NCBI GenBank assembly: GCA_030523645.1
Contig: JAUNIB010000002.1
Location: 186,001-250,000 of the forward strand
Length of the DNA: 64,000 bases
Direction: 5' to 3'
Source of the DNA: Selenomonadaceae bacterium
Lineage (GTDB): Bacteria; Bacillota; Negativicutes; Selenomonadales; Selenomonadaceae
The translations under genes were made by a program, and so were the position numbers. This document shows positions 8,536 through 18,198 of this stretch, one piece after another. Position 1 is the first letter of the stretch. Every line of letters starts with the position of its first letter. Under the pieces are notes generated by a model. The model made no database searches. It worked only from the letters and a program-made list of their open reading frames with translations, and was not told the DNA's origin.

Positions 8536-9684
8536 CTATTTATGAATATTTCCCTGCTCTGTCAGCCACAGCTTCGCGGCAATTACTCGACGGACGGATT
8601 CGTCCACTCTTTCCTGCGTTATTTCTCCTACTCTCAGTGCATCCAGCAGGCCGAGGTATACCTCCTCCTCATGTTCGTACCCATGGCAGACCAGCATGAT
8701 GTCCACGCCGGCCTTTAAGGCACGAACACCAAGTTCACGGAATGGCGCTACTGCCGCCCCGGCCATTTCCAAACCGTCAGTAATAATCAGTCCCTTGAAG
8801 CCCAATTCATCCCGCAGCAGATTGCAGGCCTCCGGCGAAATGCTGGCAGGCAGTTCTCCTGTGAGCTGCGGATACACGGCATGAGTCAACATGACCATAA
8901 AGGAATCGTGACAGTCCCCGTTTGCCTTTATGGTCTCCCGAAAGGGACGCAAATCTTCCTCCTCCAGCTCCCGGCGTGATATGTTCACCACTGCCCTGCC
9001 GATATGGGTATCCACCTCTCCTTTGCCCAGACCGGGGAAATGCTTCAAGGCATGGACTATTCCAGCTGCCCTGTAGCCATTCGATGCCGCCTGAACAAAA
9101 AGTGATGTCTTAGCCGGGTCAGTGCTGAAGTGACGAGCCTTAAATGAGCCCAGGTCGGCCACCGGGGCAAAGTTCACATTGAAGCCAAGACTTCTCAATC
9201 TTCTTCCTGTCTTTTCCGCCCAATTCTCTGCCAGCTCGGGGCGGTCGGTTGCCCCAAGTTCCAAAGCTGCCGGAGGTGCTTCTACCACCTGACGCATCCG
9301 TGCTACCTGCCCGCCTTCCTCATCTATGGCGATGAATAGGGGCATCTCACCGCTTCCTGCTTCCTGCAGGTCCCTCGTCAGTGCTTCTACCTGCTTCTCG
9401 GTTTCAAGGTTCTTGTCAAAGAGAATAATCCCGCCAAAATGGTACTGCTTCAACCGAGAGCTGATTTCTTCATCCACCTCCTGCCCGTGAATGCCGACAA
9501 TCATCAGCTGTCCGATTTTTTCCTCCGGGGACATCCCGGCCATGAGGTCCTCAATAATGTCCTCCCTGCTGCGAGGGACGATTCCCTGCCCATAGACAGC
9601 ACTCTGTCCGAAGCCTGCCAGCAACGCCGTCAGCAGCACGATAAGAAAGAAATACATCCTTCTGTTTATCATTTTATCTTTCAT
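8536..9684 (-). CDS. glycoside hydrolase family 3, beta-N-acetylhexosaminidase (NagZ-like)
   Basis: Likely removes N-acetylglucosamine from peptidoglycan fragments. The protein has 382 residues. An N-terminal hydrophobic segment (YFFLIVLLTALLAGFGQ) is a signal peptide or anchor, placing the enzyme outside the cytoplasm, unlike cytosolic E. coli NagZ. Conserved GH3 motifs are IDEEGGQVARM, KHFPGLG with the following D-T-H dyad, and the nucleophile motif ITDGLEM. There is a single catalytic domain and no C-terminal second GH3 domain. ATG 9684 follows GGAG by 8 bases; the longer ORF start at 9741 lacks a good site. The gene stands alone. Confidence 0.85.
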   Translation of the reverse strand: MKDKMINRRMYFFLIVLLTALLAGFGQSAVYGQGIVPRSREDIIEDLMAGMSPEEKIGQLMIVGIHGQEVDEEISSRLKQYHFGGIILFDKNLETEKQVEALTRDLQEAGSGEMPLFIAIDEEGGQVARMRQVVEAPPAALELGATDRPELAENWAEKTGRRLRSLGFNVNFAPVADLGSFKARHFSTDPAKTSLFVQAASNGYRAAGIVHALKHFPGLGKGEVDTHIGRAVVNISRRELEEEDLRPFRETIKANGDCHDSFMVMLTHAVYPQLTGELPASISPEACNLLRDELGFKGLIITDGLEMAGAAVAPFRELGVRALKAGVDIMLVCHGYEHEEEVYLGLLDALRVGEITQERVDESVRRVIAAKLWLTEQGNIHK

Positions 9685-9846
9685 CTTCTCAGCTCCATGC
9701 ATGACAGCCGGCAATCTTTTACGCCGACTATATTCCGTCAATAAACAATTCGCTCTTCTCTATTCTTTTCCCTCTTTTCTCCTGTCACGAATTATGATGT
9801 GACATTTTTATTGGCCGGAGAAAATTCACTCTTTTTGAAAAAACGC

Positions 9847-9875
9847 TTGCTTTTTTCAAAGACCCATGATATACT
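9847..9875 (+). promoter_or_regulatory. promoter of tRNA-Pro
   Basis: TTGCTT (9847-9852) and TATACT (9870-9875) are separated by 17 bases. The tRNA begins 12 bases after the -10 box. Confidence 0.75.
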
Positions 9876-9887
9876 TACTTCTGTTGT

Positions 9888-9964
9888 CGGGATGTGGCGC
9901 AGTTTGGTAGCGCGCATCGTTCGGGACGATGAGGCCGCAGGTTCGAACCCTGTCATCCCGACCA
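9888..9964 (+). tRNA. tRNA-Pro (anticodon CGG)
   Basis: The 77-base cloverleaf has an acceptor stem CGGGATG/CATCCCG, a D-arm GGCGCAG..TAGCGC, and an anticodon arm CATCG-TTCGGGA-CGATG giving CGG (reads CCG). The T-arm contains GGTTCGAACC, and CCA is encoded. The gene is monocistronic with its own promoter and terminator. Confidence 0.95.
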
Positions 9965-9976
9965 TCTTGCAAAACC

Positions 9977-10003
9977 ACCGCTGATTATGTCAGCGGTTTT
10001 TTT
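9977..10003 (+). terminator. terminator of tRNA-Pro
   Basis: ACCGCTGA (9977-9984) pairs with TCAGCGGT (9990-9997), followed by a run of T, 13 bases after the tRNA. Confidence 0.85.
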
Positions 10004-10011
10004 GCGTCTCT

Positions 10012-10228
10012 AACCTCATCCGTCTCGCTTCGCGAGCCACCTTCCCCAGAGGGGAAGGTCATTTGCCGGATTATAGGTGACTCATCCACCACCTTCCCCA
10101 GAGAGGAGAGTCTTTGATTAGATTATCGGTGCATCACCAGTTTCGCTTAGCGTGCCACTTTCCCAAAATGGGAAGGTCAAACCCTCTCCTATGGAGAGGG
10201 GGGACCGGCGAAGCCGGTGGGTGAGGTT
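10012..10228. repeat. MITE-like dispersed repeat
   Basis: This non-coding element of about 217 bases begins with AACCTCA and ends with TGAGGTT. Inside it are several CTTCCCCAGAGGGGAAGG-type palindromes and short hairpins such as TCGCTTCGCGA and ACCGGCGAAGCCGGT. Such GC-rich palindrome clusters are common dispersed repeats in Firmicute genomes. No ORF of its own is present, so any movement would need a transposase in trans. Bases 10229-10329 hold nothing I can name. Confidence 0.6.
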
Positions 10229-10329
10229 CCTGCAAAAACATAATGATTGTTTGATCTCCGATCGCCTGCGGGCTGTCCCTACAGTTAATCCACTCCGCCA
10301 AGCCCTGACGACAACCTCTAAGATACAAA

Positions 10330-10357
10330 AAATGCCACGCTGAAAAGCGTGGCATTT
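10330..10357 (-). terminator. terminator of the nusA-infB operon
   Basis: The stem AAATGCCACGCT/AGCGTGGCATTT has a GAAA/TTTC loop and T-rich flanks on both strands. It directly abuts the ribF stop codon and is bidirectional in form. Confidence 0.85.
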
Positions 10358-11305
10358 TTATTTCAGTATTTCTTTGGCCTGCTCTTTGTCTTTTTCCAGC
10401 TGTTCCTTCAGCTCCTGAAACGAGGCGAATTTTCTCTCGTCCCGCAGCTTCTCTACGAAGCTGACTCGAAGCCGGCTTTCGTAGATATCTCCGGCGAAAT
10501 CCAGCAGGTGAACTTCCAGCCGTCTTTCCCGACCGCCGGCCGTGGGCTTGTTGGTGATGGCTGCTATGGCCGGCTGCATTCTGCTGTCGCCTTCCATCGT
10601 GGCGTACACAGCATAAGCTCCGTTGGCAGGTATAGCCTGTCTCTCGTCCGGGATAATATTGGCGGTGGGAAAACCGATAGTCCTCCCCTGCTCGTCTCCG
10701 TGAACAACAATCCCATCCATCAAGAAGGGACGACCGAGAAGAACTGCTGCCTCAGCAACCTTCCCTGCCTGCACCGCTTCCCTTATCCTCGTGCTGCTGA
10801 CGGTCAGTCCGTCCTCCGTCTTAGTCAGAGGGAATACGACTACCTGACATTCTTCTCCGGTGAGTTTTTCCGACAGTTCTCCGGCGTAACGGCTCAACAG
10901 CTCTGCATCGCCGGCTCCGTGAGCCCCGAAGGAATAGTTCTCTCCCACCATGACAGCAGCAGGACGGAGCGCAGAAATCAATCTCTCGGCGAAAACCTCC
11001 GGTGGCATTGCCGCCAGCTCGGCCGTAAACTCCAGCTCCACCAGGAAATCTATTCCCAGCTCAGCCAGCTGCTTCCGCCGTTCATCGCGGCTGATGATAT
11101 ACAGCGGCTCCTTATCCGGAGCCAGCACCGACAGCGGATGATTGGCAAAGGTAACAACTCCTGCCGGTCTCTTCCCTGAGGCCAGTGCCCCGCCGATAAT
11201 TGTCCTGTGTCCCACATGGAGGCCGTCAAATGTTCCGAGGGCAACGGCTCCACCATGGCAGTCTTTAACAATATCGTTAAAGTTTGTGTAAATCTTCATA
11301 GTCAC
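10358..11305 (-). CDS. ribF: bifunctional riboflavin kinase / FAD synthetase
   Basis: Makes FMN and then FAD from riboflavin. The 315 residues are of normal length. The N-terminal FAD synthetase domain has GTFDGLHVGHRTII (nucleotidyltransferase HxGH-like motif) and the SSTRIR motif near residue 185. The C-terminal flavokinase domain has GFPTANI. It is the last gene of the rimP-nusA-infB operon, overlapping truB by 4 bases (ATGA). A start at the second Met (11299) is also possible. Confidence 0.95.
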   Translation of the reverse strand: MTMKIYTNFNDIVKDCHGGAVALGTFDGLHVGHRTIIGGALASGKRPAGVVTFANHPLSVLAPDKEPLYIISRDERRKQLAELGIDFLVELEFTAELAAMPPEVFAERLISALRPAAVMVGENYSFGAHGAGDAELLSRYAGELSEKLTGEECQVVVFPLTKTEDGLTVSSTRIREAVQAGKVAEAAVLLGRPFLMDGIVVHGDEQGRTIGFPTANIIPDERQAIPANGAYAVYATMEGDSRMQPAIAAITNKPTAGGRERRLEVHLLDFAGDIYESRLRVSFVEKLRDERKFASFQELKEQLEKDKEQAKEILK

Positions 11306-12252
11306 AATATGTACAGCTTTTCCGGGTAAACAGATTCTGTCTCCCAGTCAAATCTACCGATACCGCGGAATACTCCGTCACACCACACCGTAATGAGCTG
11401 TGACTCTTCCTTCTTCGCTGCGGCAGTTCCTCTGAGGTTCTCGGCGAATTTCACATCATGGGTGGACAGGCCGTTGGTAAAGGGCTTCAGTCTCGCGGCC
11501 GTCAGGTCGTACCTTGGGAAGTGACCGAGATACCTTTCCGGCGGCAGTACAGGCAGGGCGGAAAAATCTCTCTCCCCAATTTCTGCCAGCTCTTCCAAAG
11601 AAAAAGCTTCTTTCAGCGGGAACTCTCCGACTCTTGTACGAACAAGGAAGGACATGGTGGCAGGAATGCCTACTGCTCTGCCCAGGTCTGTGCAGAGACT
11701 GCGGATGTAGGTGCCCTTGGAGCAGTCAACATCAAGGAGCAGTGTCCTGCGCTCTCTGTCCTCAGCCAGAAGCTCAAAGCGATATATCGTCACCTGACGG
11801 GGCGGAATCGTCACTTCTTTATTAGCTCTTACCAAATCGGCTGCCCGCTTGCCGTCAATTTTTACGGCAGAGTAGACCGGTGGTACCTGGGTAATTTCTC
11901 CGGTAAGAGTCTTCATTCCCGCCAAAATCTTCTCTGTGGAAGGAAACTCCCAGCCTTCGGGGGCTCTCGCCACAGCGCTGCCGGTATCATCACCGCTGTC
12001 AGTCTCTGCGCCGAAGAGCAGCTCTGCCCTATATGATTTACCTACGGCAGCCAAATATTCAATAAAGCGGGTAGCACGGCCTACGGCTATCGGCAAAACG
12101 CCGGCTGCTCCCGGGTCGAGAGTGCCGGCGTGGCCAATCTTTTTCGTTTTGAGAATTTTCCGCAGGCTGCCGACCACATCGTGAGATGTGAGCCCCGGCG
12201 GCTTCAGCACATTGATGAAACCGTCCAAAGCAAAGTCTGCGGTTTTACTCAT
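11302..12252 (-). CDS. truB: tRNA pseudouridine-55 synthase
   Basis: Forms pseudouridine at position 55 in the T-loop of tRNAs. The 316-residue protein has the family start GFINVLKPPGLTSHDVV and the catalytic aspartate in GHAGTLDPGAAGVLP. VDCSKGTYIRSL follows, and there is a C-terminal PUA-like region. It overlaps its upstream neighbour nrnA by 8 bases and its downstream neighbour ribF by 4 bases, so translation is probably coupled. Confidence 0.95.
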   Translation of the reverse strand: MSKTADFALDGFINVLKPPGLTSHDVVGSLRKILKTKKIGHAGTLDPGAAGVLPIAVGRATRFIEYLAAVGKSYRAELLFGAETDSGDDTGSAVARAPEGWEFPSTEKILAGMKTLTGEITQVPPVYSAVKIDGKRAADLVRANKEVTIPPRQVTIYRFELLAEDRERRTLLLDVDCSKGTYIRSLCTDLGRAVGIPATMSFLVRTRVGEFPLKEAFSLEELAEIGERDFSALPVLPPERYLGHFPRYDLTAARLKPFTNGLSTHDVKFAENLRGTAAAKKEESQLITVWCDGVFRGIGRFDWETESVYPEKLYIL

Positions 12253-13231
12253 GGGCCTTGCCCTCCACCAGTGCGGTGACTGCTTCGATAATCTTAGCCT
12301 TGGCAGCCGACAGCGGCTCCTCTACGGTACATCCGGCTGCCCGGTAATGACCGCCGCCGCCGAACTGCATAGCCACCGAGCCCACATCCATTCCCTTGGA
12401 ACGAAGGCTGGCCTTGCACCTGCCCGGCTGAGATTCCTTTATCATCACTGCCACCTCAACGGTGTCGATGACCCGCACGAAATCAATAAAGCCTTCGGTG
12501 CTTTCGATGTCCTTTACCAGCTCATAAGGGAGGAATATGCCGCCAATCTTTCCATCGGCGAACAGCTCCATCGTCTGCACCGCCGCAGCCAGAGCCCGCT
12601 GCCTGTCGGCGGGACGGGCGTCCAGCGTCTCGGATATGACACTGGGCTCCGCTCCTGCCTCTACCAGAGCCGCCGCTGCTCTGTGAGTAGCCGGTCGGGT
12701 ATTGGAGTAGCGGAAGAAGCCTGTATCGGTACAGATGCCTGTATAGAGACAGTCGGCAATGTCCTTCGTAAGACCTTCCTGTCCGGAAAGCCCCACAATC
12801 AGCTCATAGATAATCTCAGCCACCGCGGCAATGCGGTAGTCGCAAAAGAGATAGTCCGCCTGCTCATCGTTGGTGCGATGGTGGTCGATGTTCACAGTAG
12901 TGACATCCTTGCCCACATACTCGCGGACTCTGCCCACCCGACCGAGGTCGGTATCAAGGACAACCAGCAGGTCAGCCGGTCTTTCCCCGGGCTGTATCTC
13001 CGGTCTGTCGGAAATATCCTCTATTTCCTCATAGCCCTTCAGAAAGCGGAAGGCGATAGGCAGACGGTCGTCAAAGACCACCTGTGCCGCCTTGCCCCTG
13101 TTCCGCAGGTAATGACACAGACCAAGGGCAGAGCCGATACCATCGCCGTCAGGGCTTACATGAGCGGTGATGACAATGTTCCCGGCCTCCAGAATTTTCT
13201 GTCCTGCTTCAATCAGCGTCAGTTTTTGCAT
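12245..13231 (-). CDS. nrnA: bifunctional oligoribonuclease / PAP phosphatase (DHH family)
   Basis: Degrades short RNA oligomers and dephosphorylates 3'-phosphoadenosine 5'-phosphate. From ATG 13231 it is 328 residues. DHH-domain motifs are SPDGDGIGSALGL, VLDTDLG, NIDHHRTND and TDTGFFRYS, and the C-terminal DHHA1 domain has the glycine-rich GGGGHYRAAGC. ATG 13231 has AGGAGG six bases upstream and overlaps the rbfA end by 23 bases. The longer ORF to 13396 runs deep into rbfA and is unlikely to be used. Its position in the nusA-infB operon is conserved in Firmicutes. Confidence 0.92.
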   Translation of the reverse strand: MQKLTLIEAGQKILEAGNIVITAHVSPDGDGIGSALGLCHYLRNRGKAAQVVFDDRLPIAFRFLKGYEEIEDISDRPEIQPGERPADLLVVLDTDLGRVGRVREYVGKDVTTVNIDHHRTNDEQADYLFCDYRIAAVAEIIYELIVGLSGQEGLTKDIADCLYTGICTDTGFFRYSNTRPATHRAAAALVEAGAEPSVISETLDARPADRQRALAAAVQTMELFADGKIGGIFLPYELVKDIESTEGFIDFVRVIDTVEVAVMIKESQPGRCKASLRSKGMDVGSVAMQFGGGGHYRAAGCTVEEPLSAAKAKIIEAVTALVEGKAHE

Positions 13232-13622
13232 TTTCGCCCTCCTGAGAGGTCGTCTCTCCGGTGCCGCCATGAGCCGCGTCTTCTTCGTGAATACGATTGA
13301 TGAGGCTCTGAATATGACCGCTGTATTCCAGAGATTTATCAAGCTCAAAGGAAATCTCGGGAGTGAAGTGGAGCCGGACCCGCTGGCCCAGCTCACGACG
13401 CATAAAACCTACCGCACTCTGCAGGCCGTCCCAGGTGTTCTTCATCTGGTCGTCGCTGCCCATGAGGCTCACATAGATTTTTGCGCTTCGCAAATCCCCT
13501 GTCATTTCCACTGAGGTTACGGTGACGAAGCCGATGCGGGGATCCTTCAAATCATAGAGAATGATTTTTCCGGCTTCCTGCTTCATCAGCTCCTGCACTT
13601 TTTCCACACGGAGTTGTGACAT
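13209..13622 (-). CDS. rbfA: ribosome-binding factor A
   Basis: A 30S maturation factor acting on the 5' end helix of 16S rRNA. The 137 residues include the KH-like core with DLKDPRIGFVTVTSVE and AKIYVSLMG near residues 24-55. The C-terminal tail (about 20 residues, Glu/Gly/Asp-rich) extends beyond the core. It lies 13 bases after infB. Confidence 0.95.
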   Translation of the reverse strand: MSQLRVEKVQELMKQEAGKIILYDLKDPRIGFVTVTSVEMTGDLRSAKIYVSLMGSDDQMKNTWDGLQSAVGFMRRELGQRVRLHFTPEISFELDKSLEYSGHIQSLINRIHEEDAAHGGTGETTSQEGENAKTDAD

Positions 13623-13635
13623 ATTATTTCTCCAA

Positions 13636-16362
13636 TTACTTTCTATCGCTGGCCTGATTCAGGTCATTGATATCAGTAGCGATTTCTTCCATGGTGTAGA
13701 CTTCCAGGACATCGCCTTCACGATAGTCACGGAAATCCTTTACAGTAAGACCGCACTCGTAGCCGGTAGCGACTTCCTTCACATCGTCCTTGAAGCGGCG
13801 GAGGGTATCAACCTCTCCGTCGTAGATAACGATGTTGTCGCGGAGCATGCGAACCTTGGAGTTGTTGGTAATCTTGCCTTCCAGTACATAGCTGCCGGCG
13901 ATGATGAGCTTGGCGAACTTCATGACCTGACGAATTTCTACGCGGCCCTGAATGACTTCCTTGTACTTCGGTGCCAGCATACCGGACATAGCATCCTTAA
14001 CATCGTTGATGGCATCGTAGATTACCTGATAAGTGCGGATATCAATCTTTTCAGCGTCCGCTACCTTCCGGGCATTGGCATCCGGGCGGACATTGAAGGC
14101 GATGATGAGGGCGTTGGAGGCTGCTGCCAGCATAACATCGGACTCATTGACGGCACCGACGCCGGAGTGAATGATGTTTACCCGTACTTCATCGTTCTTG
14201 TTGAGGCCAAGGAGAGAGCTGTTGATTGCTTCCACAGAGCCCTGACCATCGGCCTTGATAAGGATATTGAGATCCTTGATGCTGCCTTCCTGAATCTGCT
14301 GGAACAGGTCATCAAGGGATACCTTCTTCTTGTTGATGAGCTGGTTGCGCTGATGCTCGATACGCTTCTCAGCGATGGAGCGGGCAAGCTTCTCCTCGAG
14401 GGCGGCCAAATCATCACCGGCAGCCGGAACGGCATTGAGACCCAGTACCTCAACCGGAGTGGAGGGGCCGGCCTTCTTTACACTGTCGCCGCGGTCGTTA
14501 ATCATGGCGCGGACTTTACCGTAGGTAGTACCGGCAATGATGGAATCACCGATACGGAGAGTACCGCTCTGAACGAGAACGGTAGCAACCGGGCCGCGGC
14601 CCTTGTCCAGCTGAGCCTCGATGATGACACCGCGGGCCTCACGGTTCGGGTTAGCCTTCAGCTCGGCTACTTCGGCTACCAGCAGGATGTTCTCCAGCAG
14701 GTCTTCAATACCGATCTGCTTCTTGGCAGATACCGGTACCATGATGGCGTCGCCGCCCCATTCTTCGGAGACGATGCCGTGCTCGGCCAGCTGCTGCTTT
14801 ACATGCTCCGGATTTGCACCCGGCTTATCAATCTTGTTGACGGCTACGACGATAGGAACATTTGCAGACTTGGCGTGGTTGATAGCCTCAATGGTCTGGG
14901 GCATTACGCCGTCGTCAGCGGCTACTACGAGGACAGCAACATCGGTTACCTGAGCGCCGCGGGCACGCATGGCGGTGAAGGCCTCATGACCCGGGGTATC
15001 AAGGAATACGATTTTCTTGCCCTGGCAGTTGACCTGATATGCACCAATACGCTGGGTGATACCGCCGGCCTCCTGGCTGGTAACGGAGCTGGAACGAATG
15101 CAGTCAAGCAGGGAGGTCTTACCGTGGTCAACGTGACCCATTACGGTAACGACAGGCGGACGGAGTACCAGAGACTGGGGTGCATCCTCGATGACCGGAA
15201 TCTCGGTGGGGTCAACCTCCGGCGGCAGCTCCTCAACGGTAACACCGAAGGAGTCAGCCACAAGAGCTGCAGTATCGAAGTCAATTTCCTGATTGATAGT
15301 GGCCAGAACGCCCATGAGCATGAGCTTCTTGATAATCTCAACAGCGGTGAGGCTCATCTTGCTGGCGAGATCCTTAACGGCAATAACTTCGCCGACCTTT
15401 ATCTTCTTCGGACGGGCGATTTCTGCCTTCTGCGGAGCCTGCTGTACACGACCCTTGTTGTCACGGCCCTTGTTCTTGCCGCCGAAGTTCTTCGGCCCGC
15501 GGGCGTTGTTTTCGTCGTTGAAGTTGTTGCGGCCCTTGTTGTCACGGCCGCGGCCCTTATCGTTGGTCTTGTTGCCGTGAGCAGCGTTCTTGCCGCCGCC
15601 GCGCTGCTGATTGCCGCCGTTTTCGTTGTCATGACGACGCTTGCCGCCGTTACCGTTGCCGCCATTGTTCTGGGGCTGCGGAGCCGGCTGCTGATTCTGC
15701 TGGCGGTTGCCGCCGTTGTTATTGCGGTCGTTCTGCTGACGGCGCTCATTGCCGCCGTTGCCGTTGGCATTGGGACGATTCTCGCGGGGACCGTTGTTGC
15801 GGCTGCCCTGACCGTCCTTGCGCTGCTGCTCGCCGCGGTTATTCTGATTGTTCTGATTATTATTCTGGGTAGCATTCTTGGCCGGAGCCTGCTGCTGACG
15901 ATTTTCAGCCTCTGCCGGCTTCTCCGCCTTCTTCTCCGGCTGCTCCTGCTTCTCGGCCTTGGCTTCCTTCTTCGGTTCTTCCTTAGGCTGAGGAGCAGCA
16001 GTTTCCTTCTTCGGCTCAGGCTTTACTTCAGCCTTTACCTCCTTTTTCGGCTCTTCCTTGGGCTGAGGAGCAGCTTCCTTCTTCGGCTCAGGCTTTTCCT
16101 CTGCCTTCTTCTCCGGAGCAGCTTCTGCAGCGGTCTTTTCCTGCTTTGCAGCCTCCGGAGCTGCCGGAGCAGCTGCCTGGCGGGCAGTCTTCTTCGCCGG
16201 CTTGGCTCCCTCAAGGGCCTTCTTCACTACATCCTGACCGGCATCATCTACACCGGACATATTATTTTTTACATCGATATGATGCTTCTTCAGAATCTCG
16301 ATAACGGCTTTGGTGTCTACCTTCAGCTCGCGGGCGAGTTCAAATACTCTCATCTTCGACAT
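13636..16362 (-). CDS. infB: translation initiation factor IF-2
   Basis: A GTPase that brings initiator tRNA to the 30S subunit; 908 residues. An IF2_N domain occupies about residues 1-52, and a Lys/Pro/Glu/Ala-rich linker runs to about 150. A strikingly Asn/Gln/Gly/Arg-rich stretch covers about 150-310, a second IF2_N domain about 325-375, and the G domain starts near 407 ([25 protein letters not shown]). C-terminal domains II-IV follow. The Asn/Gly-rich stretch resembles RNA-binding low-complexity sequence and is unusual beside the Lys/Ala linkers of most IF-2 proteins. The long open frame on the other strand is only its shadow. Confidence 0.97.
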   Translation of the reverse strand: MSKMRVFELARELKVDTKAVIEILKKHHIDVKNNMSGVDDAGQDVVKKALEGAKPAKKTARQAAAPAAPEAAKQEKTAAEAAPEKKAEEKPEPKKEAAPQPKEEPKKEVKAEVKPEPKKETAAPQPKEEPKKEAKAEKQEQPEKKAEKPAEAENRQQQAPAKNATQNNNQNNQNNRGEQQRKDGQGSRNNGPRENRPNANGNGGNERRQQNDRNNNGGNRQQNQQPAPQPQNNGGNGNGGKRRHDNENGGNQQRGGGKNAAHGNKTNDKGRGRDNKGRNNFNDENNARGPKNFGGKNKGRDNKGRVQQAPQKAEIARPKKIKVGEVIAVKDLASKMSLTAVEIIKKLMLMGVLATINQEIDFDTAALVADSFGVTVEELPPEVDPTEIPVIEDAPQSLVLRPPVVTVMGHVDHGKTSLLDCIRSSSVTSQEAGGITQRIGAYQVNCQGKKIVFLDTPGHEAFTAMRARGAQVTDVAVLVVAADDGVMPQTIEAINHAKSANVPIVVAVNKIDKPGANPEHVKQQLAEHGIVSEEWGGDAIMVPVSAKKQIGIEDLLENILLVAEVAELKANPNREARGVIIEAQLDKGRGPVATVLVQSGTLRIGDSIIAGTTYGKVRAMINDRGDSVKKAGPSTPVEVLGLNAVPAAGDDLAALEEKLARSIAEKRIEHQRNQLINKKKVSLDDLFQQIQEGSIKDLNILIKADGQGSVEAINSSLLGLNKNDEVRVNIIHSGVGAVNESDVMLAAASNALIIAFNVRPDANARKVADAEKIDIRTYQVIYDAINDVKDAMSGMLAPKYKEVIQGRVEIRQVMKFAKLIIAGSYVLEGKITNNSKVRMLRDNIVIYDGEVDTLRRFKDDVKEVATGYECGLTVKDFRDYREGDVLEVYTMEEIATDINDLNQASDRK

Positions 16363-16379
16363 TAATCCACCCCCGTGTT

Positions 16380-16709
16380 CTACTTCTTCAACAATTCAGG
16401 TGCTGCTATCTTTAGTACCGATTTTTTGAATCCGTTATCCAGCACCGCCACAATGCCTCTGGGGCTTTTCCCAAGGGCTTGTCCTATATCGTCTCGGGTC
16501 AACGCCGTTATCAGCGTCACCTCGTTTATTTCGGCTTCCTGCCGATATTTCTTTCTCACTCTGTCCGTTGCATCTTCTGCCAGAATGAGGAGTCTCACTT
16601 TATTTTTATAAAGGCTGCCTTCTACCTCAGGGTCGGCGGATACCGCCTTGCCTGCGGCCTGAGCCAGCCCCAGCAGCTGCTTCAGCCGCTGTGTTTCTAC
16701 CGGGTTCAT
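16380..16709 (-). CDS. ylxQ: L7Ae/L30e-family RNA-binding protein YlxQ
   Basis: A 109-residue protein of the ribosomal L7Ae/L30e/S12e fold that binds kinked RNA. It shows [30 protein letters not shown] and the [14 protein letters not shown] region. It overlaps ylxR by 4 bases and lies between nusA and infB as in many Firmicutes. The exact RNA target in this group is not known from sequence. Confidence 0.9.
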   Translation of the reverse strand: MNPVETQRLKQLLGLAQAAGKAVSADPEVEGSLYKNKVRLLILAEDATDRVRKKYRQEAEINEVTLITALTRDDIGQALGKSPRGIVAVLDNGFKKSVLKIAAPELLKK

Positions 16710-16981
16710 TCCGCACCTCCGAAGAGCTGTGCTCTTGCTTCGGCCAACTTCTCAGCCGGTACCTGTTCCTTGAAGGCTTTGGCAAACTGCTTTGTCTTTA
16801 CCGCTGCGTCGAAGCATTCCGGCTTCCTGCATATATAGGCTCCCCGGCCAGGTTTCTTTCCCACCGGGTCGTAGGAGATTTCCCCTTCCGGGCTTCTGAC
16901 TATTCTAGCCAGTTCCTTCTTGGGGTGAGGCTCCTTGCAGCCGAGACACAGCCTGACCGGAATTTTCTTTACCGTAGCCAT
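16706..16981 (-). CDS. ylxR: YlxR/RnpM family RNA-binding protein
   Basis: A 91-residue basic protein of the YlxR (DUF448) family, which in Bacillus has been linked to RNase P modulation. Typical features are RLCLGCKEPHPKKEL near the start (two Cys) and the conserved GRGAYIC motif near residue 45. It lies 3 bases downstream of nusA and overlaps ylxQ, matching the conserved operon order. Confidence 0.92.
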   Translation of the reverse strand: MATVKKIPVRLCLGCKEPHPKKELARIVRSPEGEISYDPVGKKPGRGAYICRKPECFDAAVKTKQFAKAFKEQVPAEKLAEARAQLFGGAE

Positions 16982-16984
16982 GGC

Positions 16985-18148
16985 TTAGTCCTCCGCAGCG
17001 TTGAAGGCCTCCGCTTCACCCATTTCCACGAAGTTCATGGAATCATCGGTTCCTTCTTCTCCCACCTGAGTCTCGCTCTTGATGTCGATTTTCCAGCCGG
17101 TGAGCTTGGCCGCCAGTCTTGCATTCTGACCTTCCTTGCCGATAGCCAGGGAGAGATGCTCGTCGGGAACGATTACCCGGGAGATTTTTTCTTCCTCATT
17201 GACGGCTACTGACAGCACCCGAGCCGGGCTCAAAGCGTTGGCGATGTATTTTGCCGGGTCAACGCTCCACTTTACAATGTCGATTTTCTCATTGCGAAGC
17301 TCGTTGACAATGGTCTGTACGCGCATTCCCTTGAGGCCTACACATGAGCCTACCGGATCGACGCTCTCGTCGTTGGAGTGAACGGCAATCTTGGAGCGCA
17401 TACCCGGCTCTCTGGCAACGGATTTGATTTCTACCGTTCCGTCCGAAATCTCCGGCACCTCGTTCTCAAAGAGGCGCTTCAGAAGACCCGGATGTGTGCG
17501 GGATACAACAATCTGCGGTCCCTTGTTAGTCTTCTTTACTTCGATGATAAATGCCTTGATGGTCTCGCCAACCCGGTATTCCTCACCGGCAATCTGCTCG
17601 GAGGGAGCCATCATTGCTGCGGTCTTGCCGAGGTTGATGTAGACATTCTGCTTGTCTACCCGCTCAATCATGCCGGAAACGATATCACTTTCCTGACTGG
17701 AGAATTCATCGTAGATGATTCCCCGCTCGGCTTCGCGAATCTTCTGGACAACCATCTGCTTTGCGTTCTGAGCGGCAATGCGGCCGAAATTTGAGGGGGT
17801 GACATCTATCTCGAGAATATCTCCCACCTGATAATCCGGGTTTATTGCCATGGCCTCGCCAAGAGAAATCTCCATTACGCTGTCGGTGACTTCCTCAACG
17901 ATGGTCTTCTTTGCGTAAATGTGGAAACTGCCGTTTTCTCTGTTCAGCTCCACCCGAATATCAGCATTGGTGTTGCTATCGCGGTGGTAGGCATTTACCA
18001 GTGCTTCCTCGATTGCTTCATACAGCACCTCAGGCTCTATTCCCTTTCCGGTGCAGAGCATATTAAGCGCATTGATAAATTCTTTGGCCCGCTCGTCTTC
18101 CTTCTGTTTCGGCTTGACCTTGCCTTTTCCTCTGCTGCTCTTTATCAA
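16985..18148 (-). CDS. nusA: transcription termination/antitermination factor NusA
   Basis: Binds RNA polymerase and modulates pausing, termination and antitermination. From TTG 18148 it is 387 residues. GGGAGG lies 9 bases upstream and no ATG precedes the first conserved residues. Domain order is the N-terminal RNAP-binding domain (EVLYEAIEEALVNAYHRD), an S1 domain around 140-205, and two KH domains (CVGLKGMRVQTIVNELRNEKID and AIGKEGQNARLAAKLTG). The start carries an unusual basic extension (about 20 residues). An acidic tail ends the protein. Confidence 0.95.
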   Translation of the reverse strand: MIKSSRGKGKVKPKQKEDERAKEFINALNMLCTGKGIEPEVLYEAIEEALVNAYHRDSNTNADIRVELNRENGSFHIYAKKTIVEEVTDSVMEISLGEAMAINPDYQVGDILEIDVTPSNFGRIAAQNAKQMVVQKIREAERGIIYDEFSSQESDIVSGMIERVDKQNVYINLGKTAAMMAPSEQIAGEEYRVGETIKAFIIEVKKTNKGPQIVVSRTHPGLLKRLFENEVPEISDGTVEIKSVAREPGMRSKIAVHSNDESVDPVGSCVGLKGMRVQTIVNELRNEKIDIVKWSVDPAKYIANALSPARVLSVAVNEEEKISRVIVPDEHLSLAIGKEGQNARLAAKLTGWKIDIKSETQVGEEGTDDSMNFVEMGEAEAFNAAED

Positions 18149-18198
18149 AATCTTATTCCTCCCGAAATTAATTTATGGTGTTTCGCAATGCTATTGCG

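Noticed and set aside
8394-8699. 101-codon plus-strand ORF at the GH3 gene end
   Set aside because: Its second half is antisense to the GH3 coding region, with no ribosome site and no protein-like composition.
13561-16365. 934-codon open frame on the plus strand opposite infB
   Set aside because: It is the antisense shadow of IF-2: its hydrophobic Val/Ala/Leu-rich stretch is produced by the reverse complement of the Asn/Gly- and Lys-rich linkers, and IF-2 itself has all its domains.
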